Shown piece after piece: positions 26,914 through 35,474 of a DNA stretch of 64,000 nt. The notes beneath the pieces were generated by a model. The model was given only the letters and a program-made list of their open reading frames with translations, made no database searches and was not told the DNA's origin. Origin of the DNA: Nakamurella sp. PAMC28650 (GTDB lineage Bacteria; Actinomycetota; Actinomycetes; Mycobacteriales; Nakamurellaceae); assembly GCF_014303395.1 (NCBI RefSeq), contig NZ_CP060298.1, forward strand, positions 1,984,001-2,048,000, given 5' to 3'. The position numbers were made by a program, and so were the translations under genes. Positions within the stretch are counted from its first letter, which is position 1; each line of letters begins with the position of its first letter.

Positions 26914-27560
26914 GCCCGGACGTCCTGCACAGTGATCGCTACGGCCCTCGTTCGGCAGGACGCAACGGATGGTTCCGCCGGGTCGTCCTGCTCGGGCTGG
27001 CCATGCTGGCCGTCCTGACGCTCGCCGGCTGCAGTTCCGGGAACGACGCCACCGTCTACGGGGGATCATTCACCTTCACCTCCCCCGGCGGGAAGACCGA
27101 GTTCACCTACGCCGCAGCCGATCGCAAGGAGATCGGCGCCCTGTCCGGCTCCGACCTGACGGGCCGGAGGACGGTCGACGTGGCGTCGTACAAGGGCAAG
27201 GTCGTGGTGCTCAACTTCTGGGGCTCCTGGTGCGCCCCGTGCCGCGACGAGGCCCCCGGCCTCCAGGCGTCGTCGGTCAGGTACCAGGCCGGTGGCGTGC
27301 AGTTCGTCGGCGTCGACGTCAAGGACACGATGTCCGGCGCGCTCGGCTTCACCGCCGGCAAGCAGATCACCTATCCCTCCATCTTCGATCCGGGGATGCG
27401 CACCATGCTGTCGGTGCGGGGACTGCCGACCGGCTCGCTGCCGGTGACGCTGGTGCTCGACCGGCAGGGCCGGGTCGCGCAGATCTGGCTGCGCGAGATC
27501 ACGCAGGGCGACCTGAACCTCGTCCTGCCCGCCTTGGTGGCCGAGAAGGGGGCACAGTGA
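26910..27560 (+). CDS. TlpA/ResA-like thioredoxin-fold lipoprotein (cytochrome c maturation)
   Basis: Extracytoplasmic thiol-disulfide protein that probably keeps apocytochrome c haem-binding cysteines reduced. The N-terminus is a lipoprotein signal with lipobox LTLAGC (Cys 41). The thioredoxin fold has the redox motif WCAPC (Cys 108 and 111), and the cis-Pro loop is GSLPVTLVLD. 216 residues. It overlaps the preceding gene (ATGA) and the following ccdA (GTGA), so the set is translationally coupled. CcdA next door is the expected electron donor. Confidence 0.92.
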   Translation: MSPDVLHSDRYGPRSAGRNGWFRRVVLLGLAMLAVLTLAGCSSGNDATVYGGSFTFTSPGGKTEFTYAAADRKEIGALSGSDLTGRRTVDVASYKGKVVVLNFWGSWCAPCRDEAPGLQASSVRYQAGGVQFVGVDVKDTMSGALGFTAGKQITYPSIFDPGMRTMLSVRGLPTGSLPVTLVLDRQGRVAQIWLREITQGDLNLVLPALVAEKGAQ

Positions 27561-28369
27561 CGACGGCGCTCGCCGCGGTGGCCGGCCCGACCCAGACGGT
27601 GATCGACGGACCTTTCGTGGTCGCCGCCGGTCTCGCGATGGCCGCCGGAGCGGTGTCGTTCGCCTCGCCCTGCGTCATCCCGTTGGTGCCCGGTTACCTG
27701 TCGTACCTGGTCGGACTGGTCGGCGCTGAGGGTTCTTCCACGCAAACCGCCGGGTCCGGCACGACCAAGGTCCGCGTGCGGGTGCGGAGCCGGGTGGTCG
27801 GCGCTGCCTCGCTGTTCGTCATCGGGTTCACCTTGGTGTTCCTGGCCGAACAGAGCCTGGTGCTGGGTGTCGCCCACACCCTGGCCGCCAACACGGACGT
27901 GCTGATGCGGGTCGGCGGGGTGGTGACGATCCTGATGGGCCTGGCCATGCTCGGCCTGATCCGCCCGATGCAGTCCGAGAAGCGCATCCATGCCCGACCG
28001 ACCGGTCGCGTGTTCGGTGCGCTCCTGCTGGGGGGCTTCTTCGGTCTCGGTTGGACGGTCTGCATCGGCCCGACGCTGGCCGGTGTCATCTCCCTGTCGG
28101 TGGCCACCGACTGGAACGGTTCTGCCTGGCGCGGGATCTTCCTGGTGCTCTTCTACTGTGCGGGGCTCGGTGTGCCATTCCTGTTGCTGGCCTTCGGTTT
28201 CGGCTGGGCCAGCACCGGGATGAAGCTCCTCCGGCGGCATTCGCGGACCATCCAGGTCGTCGGCGCGGCCATGCTGGTGCTGGTCGGCCTGGCCATGGTG
28301 ACGGGCCTCTGGGGTCAGTTCATCGCCTGGCTGCAGATCCATTTCGTCAATTCCGGGACGGTGCTCTAG
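27557..28369 (+). CDS. ccdA: Cytochrome c biogenesis protein CcdA
   Basis: Membrane protein that passes electrons from cytoplasmic thioredoxin to the extracytoplasmic TlpA/ResA-type protein. 270 residues with about six helices; the two redox cysteines are in SPCVIPLVPGYLSYL (Cys 39, helix 1) and WTVCIGPTLAG (Cys 169, helix 4), with the conserved prolines. The GTG at 27557 overlaps the preceding stop. A 20-residue Ser/Thr/Arg-rich loop follows helix 1. ResB starts immediately after the TAG stop. Confidence 0.94.
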   Translation: MTTALAAVAGPTQTVIDGPFVVAAGLAMAAGAVSFASPCVIPLVPGYLSYLVGLVGAEGSSTQTAGSGTTKVRVRVRSRVVGAASLFVIGFTLVFLAEQSLVLGVAHTLAANTDVLMRVGGVVTILMGLAMLGLIRPMQSEKRIHARPTGRVFGALLLGGFFGLGWTVCIGPTLAGVISLSVATDWNGSAWRGIFLVLFYCAGLGVPFLLLAFGFGWASTGMKLLRRHSRTIQVVGAAMLVLVGLAMVTGLWGQFIAWLQIHFVNSGTVL

Positions 28370-30142
28370 ATGGTCACCCGCGATGCCACCCACCTGACCG
28401 GGGGTCTGGCGCCCGACGTCGTGGAACCGCCCGCACCGCGACCGGTTCGGCCGGGGCAGGGACCGATCCGCGGAACCCTCGCCTTCCTGCGGAACATCTG
28501 GCGGCAGCTGACGAGCATGCGCACCGCTCTCGTCCTGCTGTTCATGCTGGCGCTCGCCTCGCTCCCCGGCGCTCTGCTGCCGCAGTGGGCGCTGAATACC
28601 TCCAAGACCGCGCAGTACATCGTCGACCACGGGTCCTGGGGCACCCTGCTCAACCGACTGGGCTTCTTCCAGGTCTTCGCCTCACCCTGGTACGCAGCCA
28701 TCTACCTGCTGCTGTTCACCTCGCTGGTGGGTTGTCTGCTGCCCCGGACCTGGGATTTCGTCGGTCAGATCCGGATGAAGCCGGTGGCCACGCCGCGCAA
28801 CCTGGCGCGGATGCCGCATTCGGCGTCGGTCACCGCGGCCGGCGACGCGGTCGCGGTGGCGGCGCGCGTGAGCGCCGGTCTACGTGGATGGCGAAAGGTG
28901 CAGCGGGTCGAGTCCGGCGGGACCATCACGATCTCGGCGGAGAGGGGATTCATCCGGGAGATCGGCAACCTGGTCTTCCACTTCTCCCTGCTCGGTCTGC
29001 TCGTGGCCATCGCGGTGGGCAAGCTGTTCGGCTACGAGGGTTCGGTCATCGTCACCGCCGACGACGGAGCGTCCTCTGCGTTCTGCTCCTCCACACCGTC
29101 CAACTACGACAACTTCCGACCAGGTCTGGTGGTCGACGGGACCGGCCTGACCCCGTTCTGCATCAACGTCGACAAGTTCGCCGCCACCTATACCGACGCG
29201 GGTCAGGCCAGCACCTTCGTCGCCTCCATCCGGTACCAGACCGGTGCGCAGCTGACGAGCAACACCTGGAGCACCCGCGCTCTCGAGGTCAACGACCCGT
29301 TGCGCATTCCGGGCGGACAGCGCCTGTACCTCCTCGGGCACGGGTATGCGCCGACGTTCACGGTGACCTATCCGGGCGGCCAGACCCGCACGGCGACGAC
29401 GCCCTTCCAGCCCCAGGACTCGGCGTTCACCTCGCAGGGCACCGCCAAGATCCTGGATCCGCCCGGCTACACCGGGGCCGCGGTGCTCAAGCACCAGCTC
29501 GCCATCGTCGGCATCTTCGCCCCCAGCGCCTCCATCTCGGGCGGGATCATGACGTCGAGCTTCCCGGCTCCGGACCAGCCGGGTGTGGCCATCCAGATCT
29601 ACCGCGGCGACATGGGACTGGAGACCGGGCAGGCGCAGTCGATCTTCTCGATCGACCAGAACCAGGTGGCCAACGGCAAGCTGGTCAAGCTCAACCGGGC
29701 CAATCTCGCCCCGGGGGAGTCGATGTCGCTGGATGACGGCACCAAGATCACGTTCTCCGGCTACAAGCAGTGGGTGTCCCTGCAGACCTCCTACGACCCG
29801 GCGCAGGGGTGGGCCCTGATCTTCGCGATCACCCTGCTGATCGGGTTGATGACGTCCCTGACGATCAAGCGCCGCCGCGTCTGGTATCGCATCAGCGGTG
29901 GTCCGGGGAGCGCGTCGGCGGGCGGCGCGTCCGATGATGCCGCCGGTACGCACGGGGCGGTCACGCCGCGATCCGACGAGACTGCATCGATGCGAGCGGG
30001 CCCGCTGTCGGACCCGACCCGTAACGTTGGAGATGTCGGCAGGGTGAAGGTGGAGGTCGGTGGCCTTGCCCGTACCGACCAGGCCGGTTACGGCGACGAG
30101 TTCGACAAGCTGGTCGCCCTGGCCGACGGGGTGAAGGGGTAG
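28370..30142 (+). CDS. resB: Cytochrome c biogenesis protein ResB
   Basis: One half of the System II cytochrome c synthetase, working with CcsB to deliver haem to apocytochrome c outside the membrane. 590 residues: N-terminal helices (near 50-70, 100-125), FVGQIR and a third helix (about 200-222), a large extracytoplasmic beta-rich domain (about 225-480), and a last helix near 483-502. It then has a Ser/Gly/Ala-rich cytoplasmic tail of about 85 residues. The ATG follows the ccdA stop with no gap. Size and topology match actinobacterial ResB (Rv0528 position). Confidence 0.93.
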   Translation: MVTRDATHLTGGLAPDVVEPPAPRPVRPGQGPIRGTLAFLRNIWRQLTSMRTALVLLFMLALASLPGALLPQWALNTSKTAQYIVDHGSWGTLLNRLGFFQVFASPWYAAIYLLLFTSLVGCLLPRTWDFVGQIRMKPVATPRNLARMPHSASVTAAGDAVAVAARVSAGLRGWRKVQRVESGGTITISAERGFIREIGNLVFHFSLLGLLVAIAVGKLFGYEGSVIVTADDGASSAFCSSTPSNYDNFRPGLVVDGTGLTPFCINVDKFAATYTDAGQASTFVASIRYQTGAQLTSNTWSTRALEVNDPLRIPGGQRLYLLGHGYAPTFTVTYPGGQTRTATTPFQPQDSAFTSQGTAKILDPPGYTGAAVLKHQLAIVGIFAPSASISGGIMTSSFPAPDQPGVAIQIYRGDMGLETGQAQSIFSIDQNQVANGKLVKLNRANLAPGESMSLDDGTKITFSGYKQWVSLQTSYDPAQGWALIFAITLLIGLMTSLTIKRRRVWYRISGGPGSASAGGASDDAAGTHGAVTPRSDETASMRAGPLSDPTRNVGDVGRVKVEVGGLARTDQAGYGDEFDKLVALADGVKG

Positions 30143-30250
30143 ACGCCCGGGCGCCTGCCCTGACGAAGAGGTGCCGGTGCATCACGGGTTCCGCGGTGAA
30201 CGTGCCGGTCAGGTTGAATTCTCAGCTCCACGAAAGGCAGTGCGATCCTC

Positions 30251-31363
30251 ATGGCCGTCAACGACCAGCTCGGTAACGTGTCCTACCTCGGGTTCCAGGC
30301 CGCCATGGCCGGCTACATCGCGGCCCTGGTGTGCTTCGGTGTCGAGTTCGCCTCCGCCCGCGGTGTCGCCCCGACCGCCGCCGAAGCCGTCAGCATGACG
30401 ATTCGTGCGGCCAGCAAGGGTCGCACCGCGCTGATGGACAGAGGCAGTGGCCCCGCGGAGGGCGGTATCGGCCAGATAGTCAGGCCGGCCCGACCCGCAC
30501 GCAGGCCGATGGCGGCGTCGTTCGGGCGCGCGGGTCTGATCGTCACGACCATCGGCTTCATCGCCCAGGTGTTCTCGATCGTCACCCGTGGTCTGGCCGC
30601 CGGCCGTGCCCCGTGGGGCAACATGTACGAGTTCACCTCGCTCTTCTGTGCCGCTGCCGTCGCCGGTTTCCTGTTCGTGCTCTACAAGACCCGTGGCCGG
30701 TCGATCGGCTTCTTCGTGATGATTCCCGTCGTCATCCTGATGTTCGTCGGCGGCACCAAGCTGTACACCCAGGTCGAGACCCTCGTGCCGGCGCTGCACT
30801 CGTACTGGCTGTTGATCCATGTGCTGGCCGTGTCGCTGTCCAGCGGTGTGCTGATGGTGTCAGGGGTCGCCTCCGTGATGTACCTGCTGCGCGCCCGCTA
30901 CGAGCGCAAGCTGGTCGCCGAGAAGGCGTGGGCGACCGAATCCGAACGGAACGCCGGGCAGTCGGAAGACTTCGCGCGTCCGGGCGAGACGGCCGGGTTC
31001 GTACCGCAGTCCATGGTCGCGGACCGGTCCAGACTCGCATCCCTGCCGTCCCTGGCCACCCTGGATCGCGTCGCCTACCGCACGGCCATCGTGGCGTTCC
31101 CGGTGTTCACCTTCGCCGTCATCGCCGGCGCCATGTGGGCCGAGGTGGCGTGGGGACGGTACTGGGGCTGGGATCCCAAGGAGACCTGCGCCTTCGTGAC
31201 CTGGGTGTTCTACGCGGCCTACCTGCACGCCCGGGCGACCGCCGGCTGGCGTGGATCCCGAGCAGCCTGGATCTCGGTGCTGGGCTTCGTCTCGGTGGTG
31301 TTCAACCTGTTCTTCATCAACATCGTGGTGTCGGGGCTGCATTCCTACGCCGGCCTGAACTGA
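30251..31363 (+). CDS. ccsB: Cytochrome c biogenesis protein CcsB/CcsA (ResC)
   Basis: Haem-handling partner of ResB in System II. 370 residues, about eight helices; the tryptophan-rich WWD-type signature appears as WGRYWGWDPKETCAFVTW near the C-terminus, flanked by histidines that can ligand haem (for example SYWLLIHVLAVS). A cytoplasmic loop of about 60 residues lies between about 220 and 275. ATG 30251 with AAAGG somewhat far upstream. It is the last gene of the PGM-tlpA-ccdA-resB-ccsB unit and ends before a strong hairpin. Confidence 0.94.
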   Translation: MAVNDQLGNVSYLGFQAAMAGYIAALVCFGVEFASARGVAPTAAEAVSMTIRAASKGRTALMDRGSGPAEGGIGQIVRPARPARRPMAASFGRAGLIVTTIGFIAQVFSIVTRGLAAGRAPWGNMYEFTSLFCAAAVAGFLFVLYKTRGRSIGFFVMIPVVILMFVGGTKLYTQVETLVPALHSYWLLIHVLAVSLSSGVLMVSGVASVMYLLRARYERKLVAEKAWATESERNAGQSEDFARPGETAGFVPQSMVADRSRLASLPSLATLDRVAYRTAIVAFPVFTFAVIAGAMWAEVAWGRYWGWDPKETCAFVTWVFYAAYLHARATAGWRGSRAAWISVLGFVSVVFNLFFINIVVSGLHSYAGLN

Positions 31364-31416
31364 CCGTCCCCACCCGGACATCGACCCACCCGGACGTAGA
31401 TTCACCCGAACATACG

Positions 31417-31450
31417 AAGAGGCCGCCGGCTGTTCAGCCGGCGGCCTCTT
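31417..31450 (+). terminator. Strong hairpin terminator after ccsB
   Basis: A perfect 16-bp inverted repeat (AAGAGGCCGCCGGCTG and complement) with a 2-base loop, ending in CTCTT. It lies between ccsB (rightward) and the small membrane gene (leftward), so it can terminate both. Confidence 0.88.
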
Positions 31451-31520
31451 CATGTGTCCGGGTGCTGCGTCAAGCGGGGCTTCCAGTAGTCCCGCGGGGT
31501 GCGAGCCATCGATACCGCTA

Positions 31521-31739
31521 CTAGTTGCTCTTGTCCTCGCCACGGAGCTTGCGATCGATCTCGCGGAGGAACTCCGGGTCGTCGTCCGGCGCGGTGGTGC
31601 GCATCCGGGGCCTGGGCGGCCGACTCGGCCGCGCCTGTGGTGTCTGGTTGGACTCTTCACCCGAAGTCCCGGCACCGATTCCACGCCAGGCCAACGCGAT
31701 GACCAGAACGGTCACGGCAATTGCGATCAGCATGTACAT
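31521..31739 (-). CDS. Small single-helix membrane protein, unknown function
   Basis: 72-residue protein: transmembrane helix at the extreme N-terminus (MYMLIAIAVTVLVIALAW), then a hydrophilic, Pro/Arg-rich tail ending in an acidic helix (DDDPEFLREIDRKLRGED). The start at 31739 is decided by AAGGAGGT 5 bases upstream. Similar small proteins occur near ccs genes in actinobacteria, but I cannot name a function. Confidence 0.78.
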   Translation of the reverse strand: MYMLIAIAVTVLVIALAWRGIGAGTSGEESNQTPQARPSRPPRPRMRTTAPDDDPEFLREIDRKLRGEDKSN

Positions 31740-31836
31740 CCGGCACCTCCTTGTTCTTGTGTCCCACAGTACGCATACCTGGCCCCGATCGCTCCGTTTG
31801 CCCGGAGGTCTCACGTGCGGATCGGGGGATACACAG

Positions 31837-31881
31837 AACACCCCCACCCGCGACGGTGTGGTGGTCGCGGATGGGGGTGTT
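31837..31881 (-). terminator. Hairpin terminator downstream of bldC
   Basis: 18-base arms (AACACCCCCACCCGCGAC and its complement, one mismatch) with a 9-base loop, 34 bases past the bldC stop on the minus strand. It separates bldC from the small membrane gene. Confidence 0.78.
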
Positions 31882-31914
31882 CCGGTGTGATGTTCTGATC
31901 GAGACGGCCAGCGA

Positions 31915-32115
31915 TCACGCCGTGTGGCGTGCTGCCTCCACCGTCAGGTCGGCCAGCAACACACTGACCTCCGACTCACGGAACCGGCGATGTCCACCGG
32001 GGGTGCGAATCGAACCGATGCGACCGGCGGATGCCCAACGCGTGACGGTTTTGGGATCGACGCGGAACATCAGCGCGACCTCGCCCGGTGTCAGCAAGCG
32101 TTCTGTCTTCTCCAT
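31915..32115 (-). CDS. bldC: BldC family MerR-like developmental regulator
   Basis: 66-residue DNA-binding protein almost entirely composed of a MerR-type winged helix: LLTPGEVALMFRVDPKTVTR, then GRIGSIRTPGGHRRFRESEV. This matches Streptomyces BldC, which binds DNA cooperatively as head-to-tail oligomers at direct repeats and controls the onset of development. ATG at 32115. Only the first and last few residues differ in character from BldC. It is transcribed away from the Lrp gene across a 506-base gap. Confidence 0.94.
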   Translation of the reverse strand: MEKTERLLTPGEVALMFRVDPKTVTRWASAGRIGSIRTPGGHRRFRESEVSVLLADLTVEAARHTA

Positions 32116-32621
32116 GGCTACGTGTGCCCTTTCCCTTGCAGGCCCCGACTGGCCTCGTACGCCCGGATTGGCGTCTGCCCATTGTGCCCCATTCAGGCGT
32201 TTCGTTCGAGTTTTTCGGCCGCCAGCTGTGGGGTCTTAGTTCGTAATGTCTGGAAAGTACCTTTCCTTCCCTCTTGGCCTGAATGGGTGAAAACTCCCCG
32301 GACAATCGGCCGACAGGGGCAAGATCCTCGTTGAAACCACGCAGACAACGCAGATCTGGTCGCTGTCCGAGTCGATGCAGTGGCATCGAGTACCGACTCC
32401 TGGCATTCAGGTAACAAATGAATCACGACACCGCGAGCAGTGCTCCCACTACCGGCAGCCGTGAACGAACGTTCGGAGGGATCCCCCGTCATTCCGACGC
32501 AGTCGCGGATGATCAACGGCTACGGTGAGTGCTGACCGCGGAACCCGTCGCGCCGACGACCTCAGACGAGTGCTGACGAGCGCCGAACGGCGCCGACCGC
32601 CGACGACTGCTGGAGGCTTGG
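32116..32621. promoter_or_regulatory. 506-base divergent region between bldC and lrp-like gene
   Basis: No convincing gene. Slightly less GC-rich than its surroundings around 32200-32300. It contains a perfect inverted repeat GGAAAG-TAC-CTTTCC at 32252-32266, a candidate operator. It must hold the promoter of bldC and probably that of the lrp-like gene, whose ribosome site GGAGG lies just before 32622. Confidence 0.5.
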
Positions 32622-33092
32622 ATGGACCTGGTGGATCGGCAGCTGATCGATGCTCTCCGTACGGACGGCCGGGCCAGCTATGCGGAACTGGCCCGTCTGG
32701 TGGGGCTTTCCTCCTCCGCGGTGCACGAACGGGTCGGCAAACTCGAGTCCGCCGGTGTCATCTCGGCCTACCGCGCCATCGTGACACCCAGTGCGATAGG
32801 GGTCGGGGTGACCGCACTGGTGGGTATCGCACCGGGTGAGAACGGTCGCGACGAGGTGATCGCCGCCGCGCTCGAGCAGATGCCGGAGGTCGAGACCTGC
32901 TACTCCGTGGCCGGGGACGACGCGTTCCTGGTGACCCTGCGGGTCTCCAGCGTCGACGAGCTCCACACCTGCCTCGGCCGGCTCCGCGGCATCGACGGCG
33001 TGGCCAGGACCAGGACCACCGTCGTGCTGGCCACCCGGTTCGAGGGTCGCCCTGGTTCGGTGGTCGACCGCGTCGGCCTCGACGGCGACTGA
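32622..33092 (+). CDS. Lrp/AsnC family transcriptional regulator
   Basis: 156-residue feast/famine regulator. The N-terminal helix-turn-helix (LVDRQLIDALRTDGRASYAE through VGLSSSAVHERVGKLE) and the C-terminal RAM ligand-binding domain (GIAPGENGRDEVIAA onward, with YSVAGDDAFLVTLR) are complete. It probably senses an amino acid. It lies 475 bases ahead of a cysteine synthase-like gene in the same direction, so control of that gene is plausible but not shown. Confidence 0.93.
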   Translation: MDLVDRQLIDALRTDGRASYAELARLVGLSSSAVHERVGKLESAGVISAYRAIVTPSAIGVGVTALVGIAPGENGRDEVIAAALEQMPEVETCYSVAGDDAFLVTLRVSSVDELHTCLGRLRGIDGVARTRTTVVLATRFEGRPGSVVDRVGLDGD

Positions 33093-33118
33093 GCTCCCAC
33101 CGCGCCTATCCTCGACTG

Positions 33119-33571
33119 GTGGACAGCACCGGAGATCGAGCAGAGCAGACCGACGAGTCGATGCCGAATTCCTCGGCAGCGCCGGAGACGGCGGTACCGG
33201 GGCCCGGATCCCCGCCGGATCCGCAGTCGTCGCCGGCCGGTGGTGATCGGCCGCCGGCCCTGGCCAAGTGGCTGGCCATCTACACGCTGCTGCGCCTGGG
33301 CATGTTGGTGGTGCTGGTCGGTGTGCTGTTGTTGCTGGCCGTGCCGTTGATCCTCGCGCTTCTCTTCGCCGTGCTGCTGGCCCTCCCGCTGTCCTGGCTG
33401 CTCTTCGGGCGCGTACGCGGGCGGGTCAACGAGGCGCTGGCGCACTCGAACGCCACCCGTCGGGCCGAACGGGAGCGGTTGCGCAGCGCACTGAACGGTG
33501 ACCCTCGCAGCGGTGACCCTGCCCCCGGCCCGCGAAGTGCCGACCCTCGGAGCGGCGACGATCTTCGATGA
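33119..33571 (+). CDS. DUF4229-type small membrane protein
   Basis: 150-residue membrane protein: a disordered Pro/Ser-rich N-terminus, two close hydrophobic helices (about 52-72 and 74-98), then a basic, charged C-terminal tail with repeated SGDP/SADP units. The pattern fits the actinobacterial DUF4229 family. GTG start at 33119. It overlaps the next gene by 4 bases (ATGA). Confidence 0.72.
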   Translation: MDSTGDRAEQTDESMPNSSAAPETAVPGPGSPPDPQSSPAGGDRPPALAKWLAIYTLLRLGMLVVLVGVLLLLAVPLILALLFAVLLALPLSWLLFGRVRGRVNEALAHSNATRRAERERLRSALNGDPRSGDPAPGPRSADPRSGDDLR

Positions 33572-34680
33572 CGGAGGTGGAGCCGGCGACCAGGACCTCC
33601 GACCGGTCCGATCCGCTGGCCAGGGCCTGGACCGCGAGCGCAGTGCGGCGGATCGAGGCCGACGCGATGCGCAGTGCCGATACCCACCTGATCCGTTTCC
33701 CGCTGCCCACCGGGCTGGGCGTCGAGCTCTACCTCAAGGACGAGTCGACCCACGTCACCGGCTCGCTGAAGCACCGTCTGGCCCGCTCGCTGTTCCTCTA
33801 CGCCCTGTGCAACGGGTGGCTCGGCGAGGGCACCACGGTGATCGAGAGCTCGTCTGGCTCGACTGCCGTGTCGGAGGCGTACTTCGCCCGGCTGATCGGG
33901 CTGCCGTTCGTGGCTGTCATGCCGGCCACCACCTCGGTCGAGAAGATCCAGCTGATCGAGCAACGGGGCGGAATCTGTCACCTGATCGCTGACCCGACCA
34001 CAATCTACGACGTCTCCCGTCAGTTGGCCGATGCCACCGGGGGGCACTACATGGATCAGTTCACGCACGCCGAACGCGCCACCGACTGGCGCGGCAACAA
34101 CAACATCGCGGAATCGATCTTCGCCCAGATGAGCCTGGAGGAGCACCCGATCCCGGAGTGGATCGTCATCGCGGCCGGTACCGGCGGTACGAGCGCGACG
34201 ATCGGCCGTTTCGTACGCTATCGCGGACACAGGACCCGCATCTGCGTGCCCGACCCGGAGAACTCAGCGTTCTTCCAGGCCTGGTGCGACTCGGATCCGC
34301 TGCACCGTGCGCCGGGGTCCCGGATCGAGGGCATCGGGCGTCCCCGCGTCGAGCCGTCCTTCGTCGGGCAGGTCATCGACCGCATGGTGTCGGTACCCGA
34401 CGCCTGCTCGGTGGCGGCGATGCGCGGCGTCCAGGAGGTGCTCGGCCGGAAGGTCGGCCCTTCGACCGGCACCAATCTCTGGGCCGCTTTCGGGCTGCTC
34501 GACCAGATGGTGCGCGCCGGCCGCCGCGGCTCGATCGTCGCGTTGCTGTGCGACGGCGGCGAGCGCTACGCCAACACCTACTACGACGACGACTGGGTCG
34601 CGGCGCAGGGGTGGGACCTGACCGGTCCGCTGGAATCGGTACGGACGTTCCTCGCCAGCGGCGAATGGTCCGGACGCTGA
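33568..34680 (+). CDS. PLP-dependent cysteine synthase/desulfhydrase family protein
   Basis: 370-residue fold-type II PLP enzyme of the cysteine synthase superfamily. The Schiff-base Lys is in [14 protein letters not shown] (about Lys 68), the substrate loop in [12 protein letters not shown], and the phosphate-binding loop in [13 protein letters not shown]. The [10 protein letters not shown] segment and general layout recall the mycobacterial cysteine desulfhydrase Cds1 (Rv3684) more than CysK/CysM. Likely reaction: breakdown of cysteine to pyruvate, H2S and ammonia, or a related beta-elimination. Translationally coupled to the DUF4229 gene. Confidence 0.88.
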   Translation: MTEVEPATRTSDRSDPLARAWTASAVRRIEADAMRSADTHLIRFPLPTGLGVELYLKDESTHVTGSLKHRLARSLFLYALCNGWLGEGTTVIESSSGSTAVSEAYFARLIGLPFVAVMPATTSVEKIQLIEQRGGICHLIADPTTIYDVSRQLADATGGHYMDQFTHAERATDWRGNNNIAESIFAQMSLEEHPIPEWIVIAAGTGGTSATIGRFVRYRGHRTRICVPDPENSAFFQAWCDSDPLHRAPGSRIEGIGRPRVEPSFVGQVIDRMVSVPDACSVAAMRGVQEVLGRKVGPSTGTNLWAAFGLLDQMVRAGRRGSIVALLCDGGERYANTYYDDDWVAAQGWDLTGPLESVRTFLASGEWSGR

Positions 34681-34696
34681 CCTGACGGCTCCGGCG

Positions 34697-34724
34697 GCCG
34701 CGCTCGACGCAGGTGCAGCGCGGC
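34697..34724 (+). terminator. Possible terminator between convergent genes
   Basis: An 8-bp inverted repeat (GCCGCGCT / AGCGCGGC) with a 12-base loop, 17 bases past the cysteine synthase-like stop, in the 87-base gap before the convergent phzF remnant. Confidence 0.45.
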
Positions 34725-34767
34725 GGTCCCGGCCCTCGACCGCGGGATCCGGTTCACCGCACGCCGA

Positions 34768-35430
34768 TCAGAGGACGACCGATCCGCTGATGCACGTCAC
34801 GCTGTGCCCGGCCACCCACACCTGACCGCCGACCCGCTCGATGTGCACCCGGCCGTCACGCCCCAGACGCGCACCCTGACCGGCGATGTAGGAGGAGGGC
34901 GCGCGACCGGATTCGATCAGCCACTGGCCCAGACCGGCATTGAGGCTGCCGGTCACCGGATCCTCGTCGACGGTGCCGCCCTGGCCGAAGAAGGCCCGGA
35001 CCTGGAACTGGGTGGGACCGCCGTCGGTTGCGGGTCCGACGACCCCGATCTTCAGATCACCGATCAGCGCCGCAACGGGCTCCACCGCCAGCACCTGCTC
35101 GGCCGACCCGAGCAGGACCGCCAACCAGCCGGGGCCGTTGTCCACCCACTCGGCGGCGACGATGTCCGTGTCGGAAAGGCCCAGCGACTCGGCCACCCGG
35201 CCGACCAGCTCCGGATCCACCGGTCCCCGGCGCAGGGGGACGGGCGCGGCGAACGCCAGGCCGGCTCCCGACGTCAGATCCGGCCTCCGCGCCACCGTCA
35301 CCAGGCCGATCCCGCACTGGAAGATGATGTCGTCGCCCTTGGGTCGTCCGCCCGCCTCCAGCCAGGCGTGCGCACTTCCGAGATTCGGATGCCCGGCGAA
35401 CGGCAACTCGATGCCGGGCGTGAAGATCAC
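34768..35430 (-). pseudogene. 5'-truncated PhzF family isomerase gene
   Basis: The 220-residue frame begins at IFTPGIELPFAGHPNLGSAH, normally about 60 residues into a PhzF protein, and continues to a normal C-terminus with GTVDEDPVTGSLNAGLGQWL. The missing N-terminal lobe would carry the catalytic Glu (the SET/SEF segment). An in-frame stop sits five codons before the GTG at 35430, and immediately beyond it is a pentanucleotide repeat and the end of the upstream gene. The missing part is therefore absent, not merely misannotated. Probably non-functional as a PhzF isomerase; it could still be translated. Confidence 0.8.
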
Positions 35431-35445
35431 CGATCGACCCTCTCA

Positions 35446-35474
35446 CAGGTCAGGTCAGGTCAGGTCAGGTCAGG
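35446..35474 (+). repeat. CAGGT pentanucleotide tandem repeat
   Basis: Five perfect CAGGT units (35446-35470) plus a partial one, lying exactly between the truncated phzF frame and the stop codon of the next gene upstream on the minus strand (the TGA is inside the repeat). Confidence 0.95.

Noticed and set aside
35446-35474. CAGGT array considered as a CRISPR-like or iteron repeat
   Set aside because: Five-base units without spacers; a simple microsatellite.
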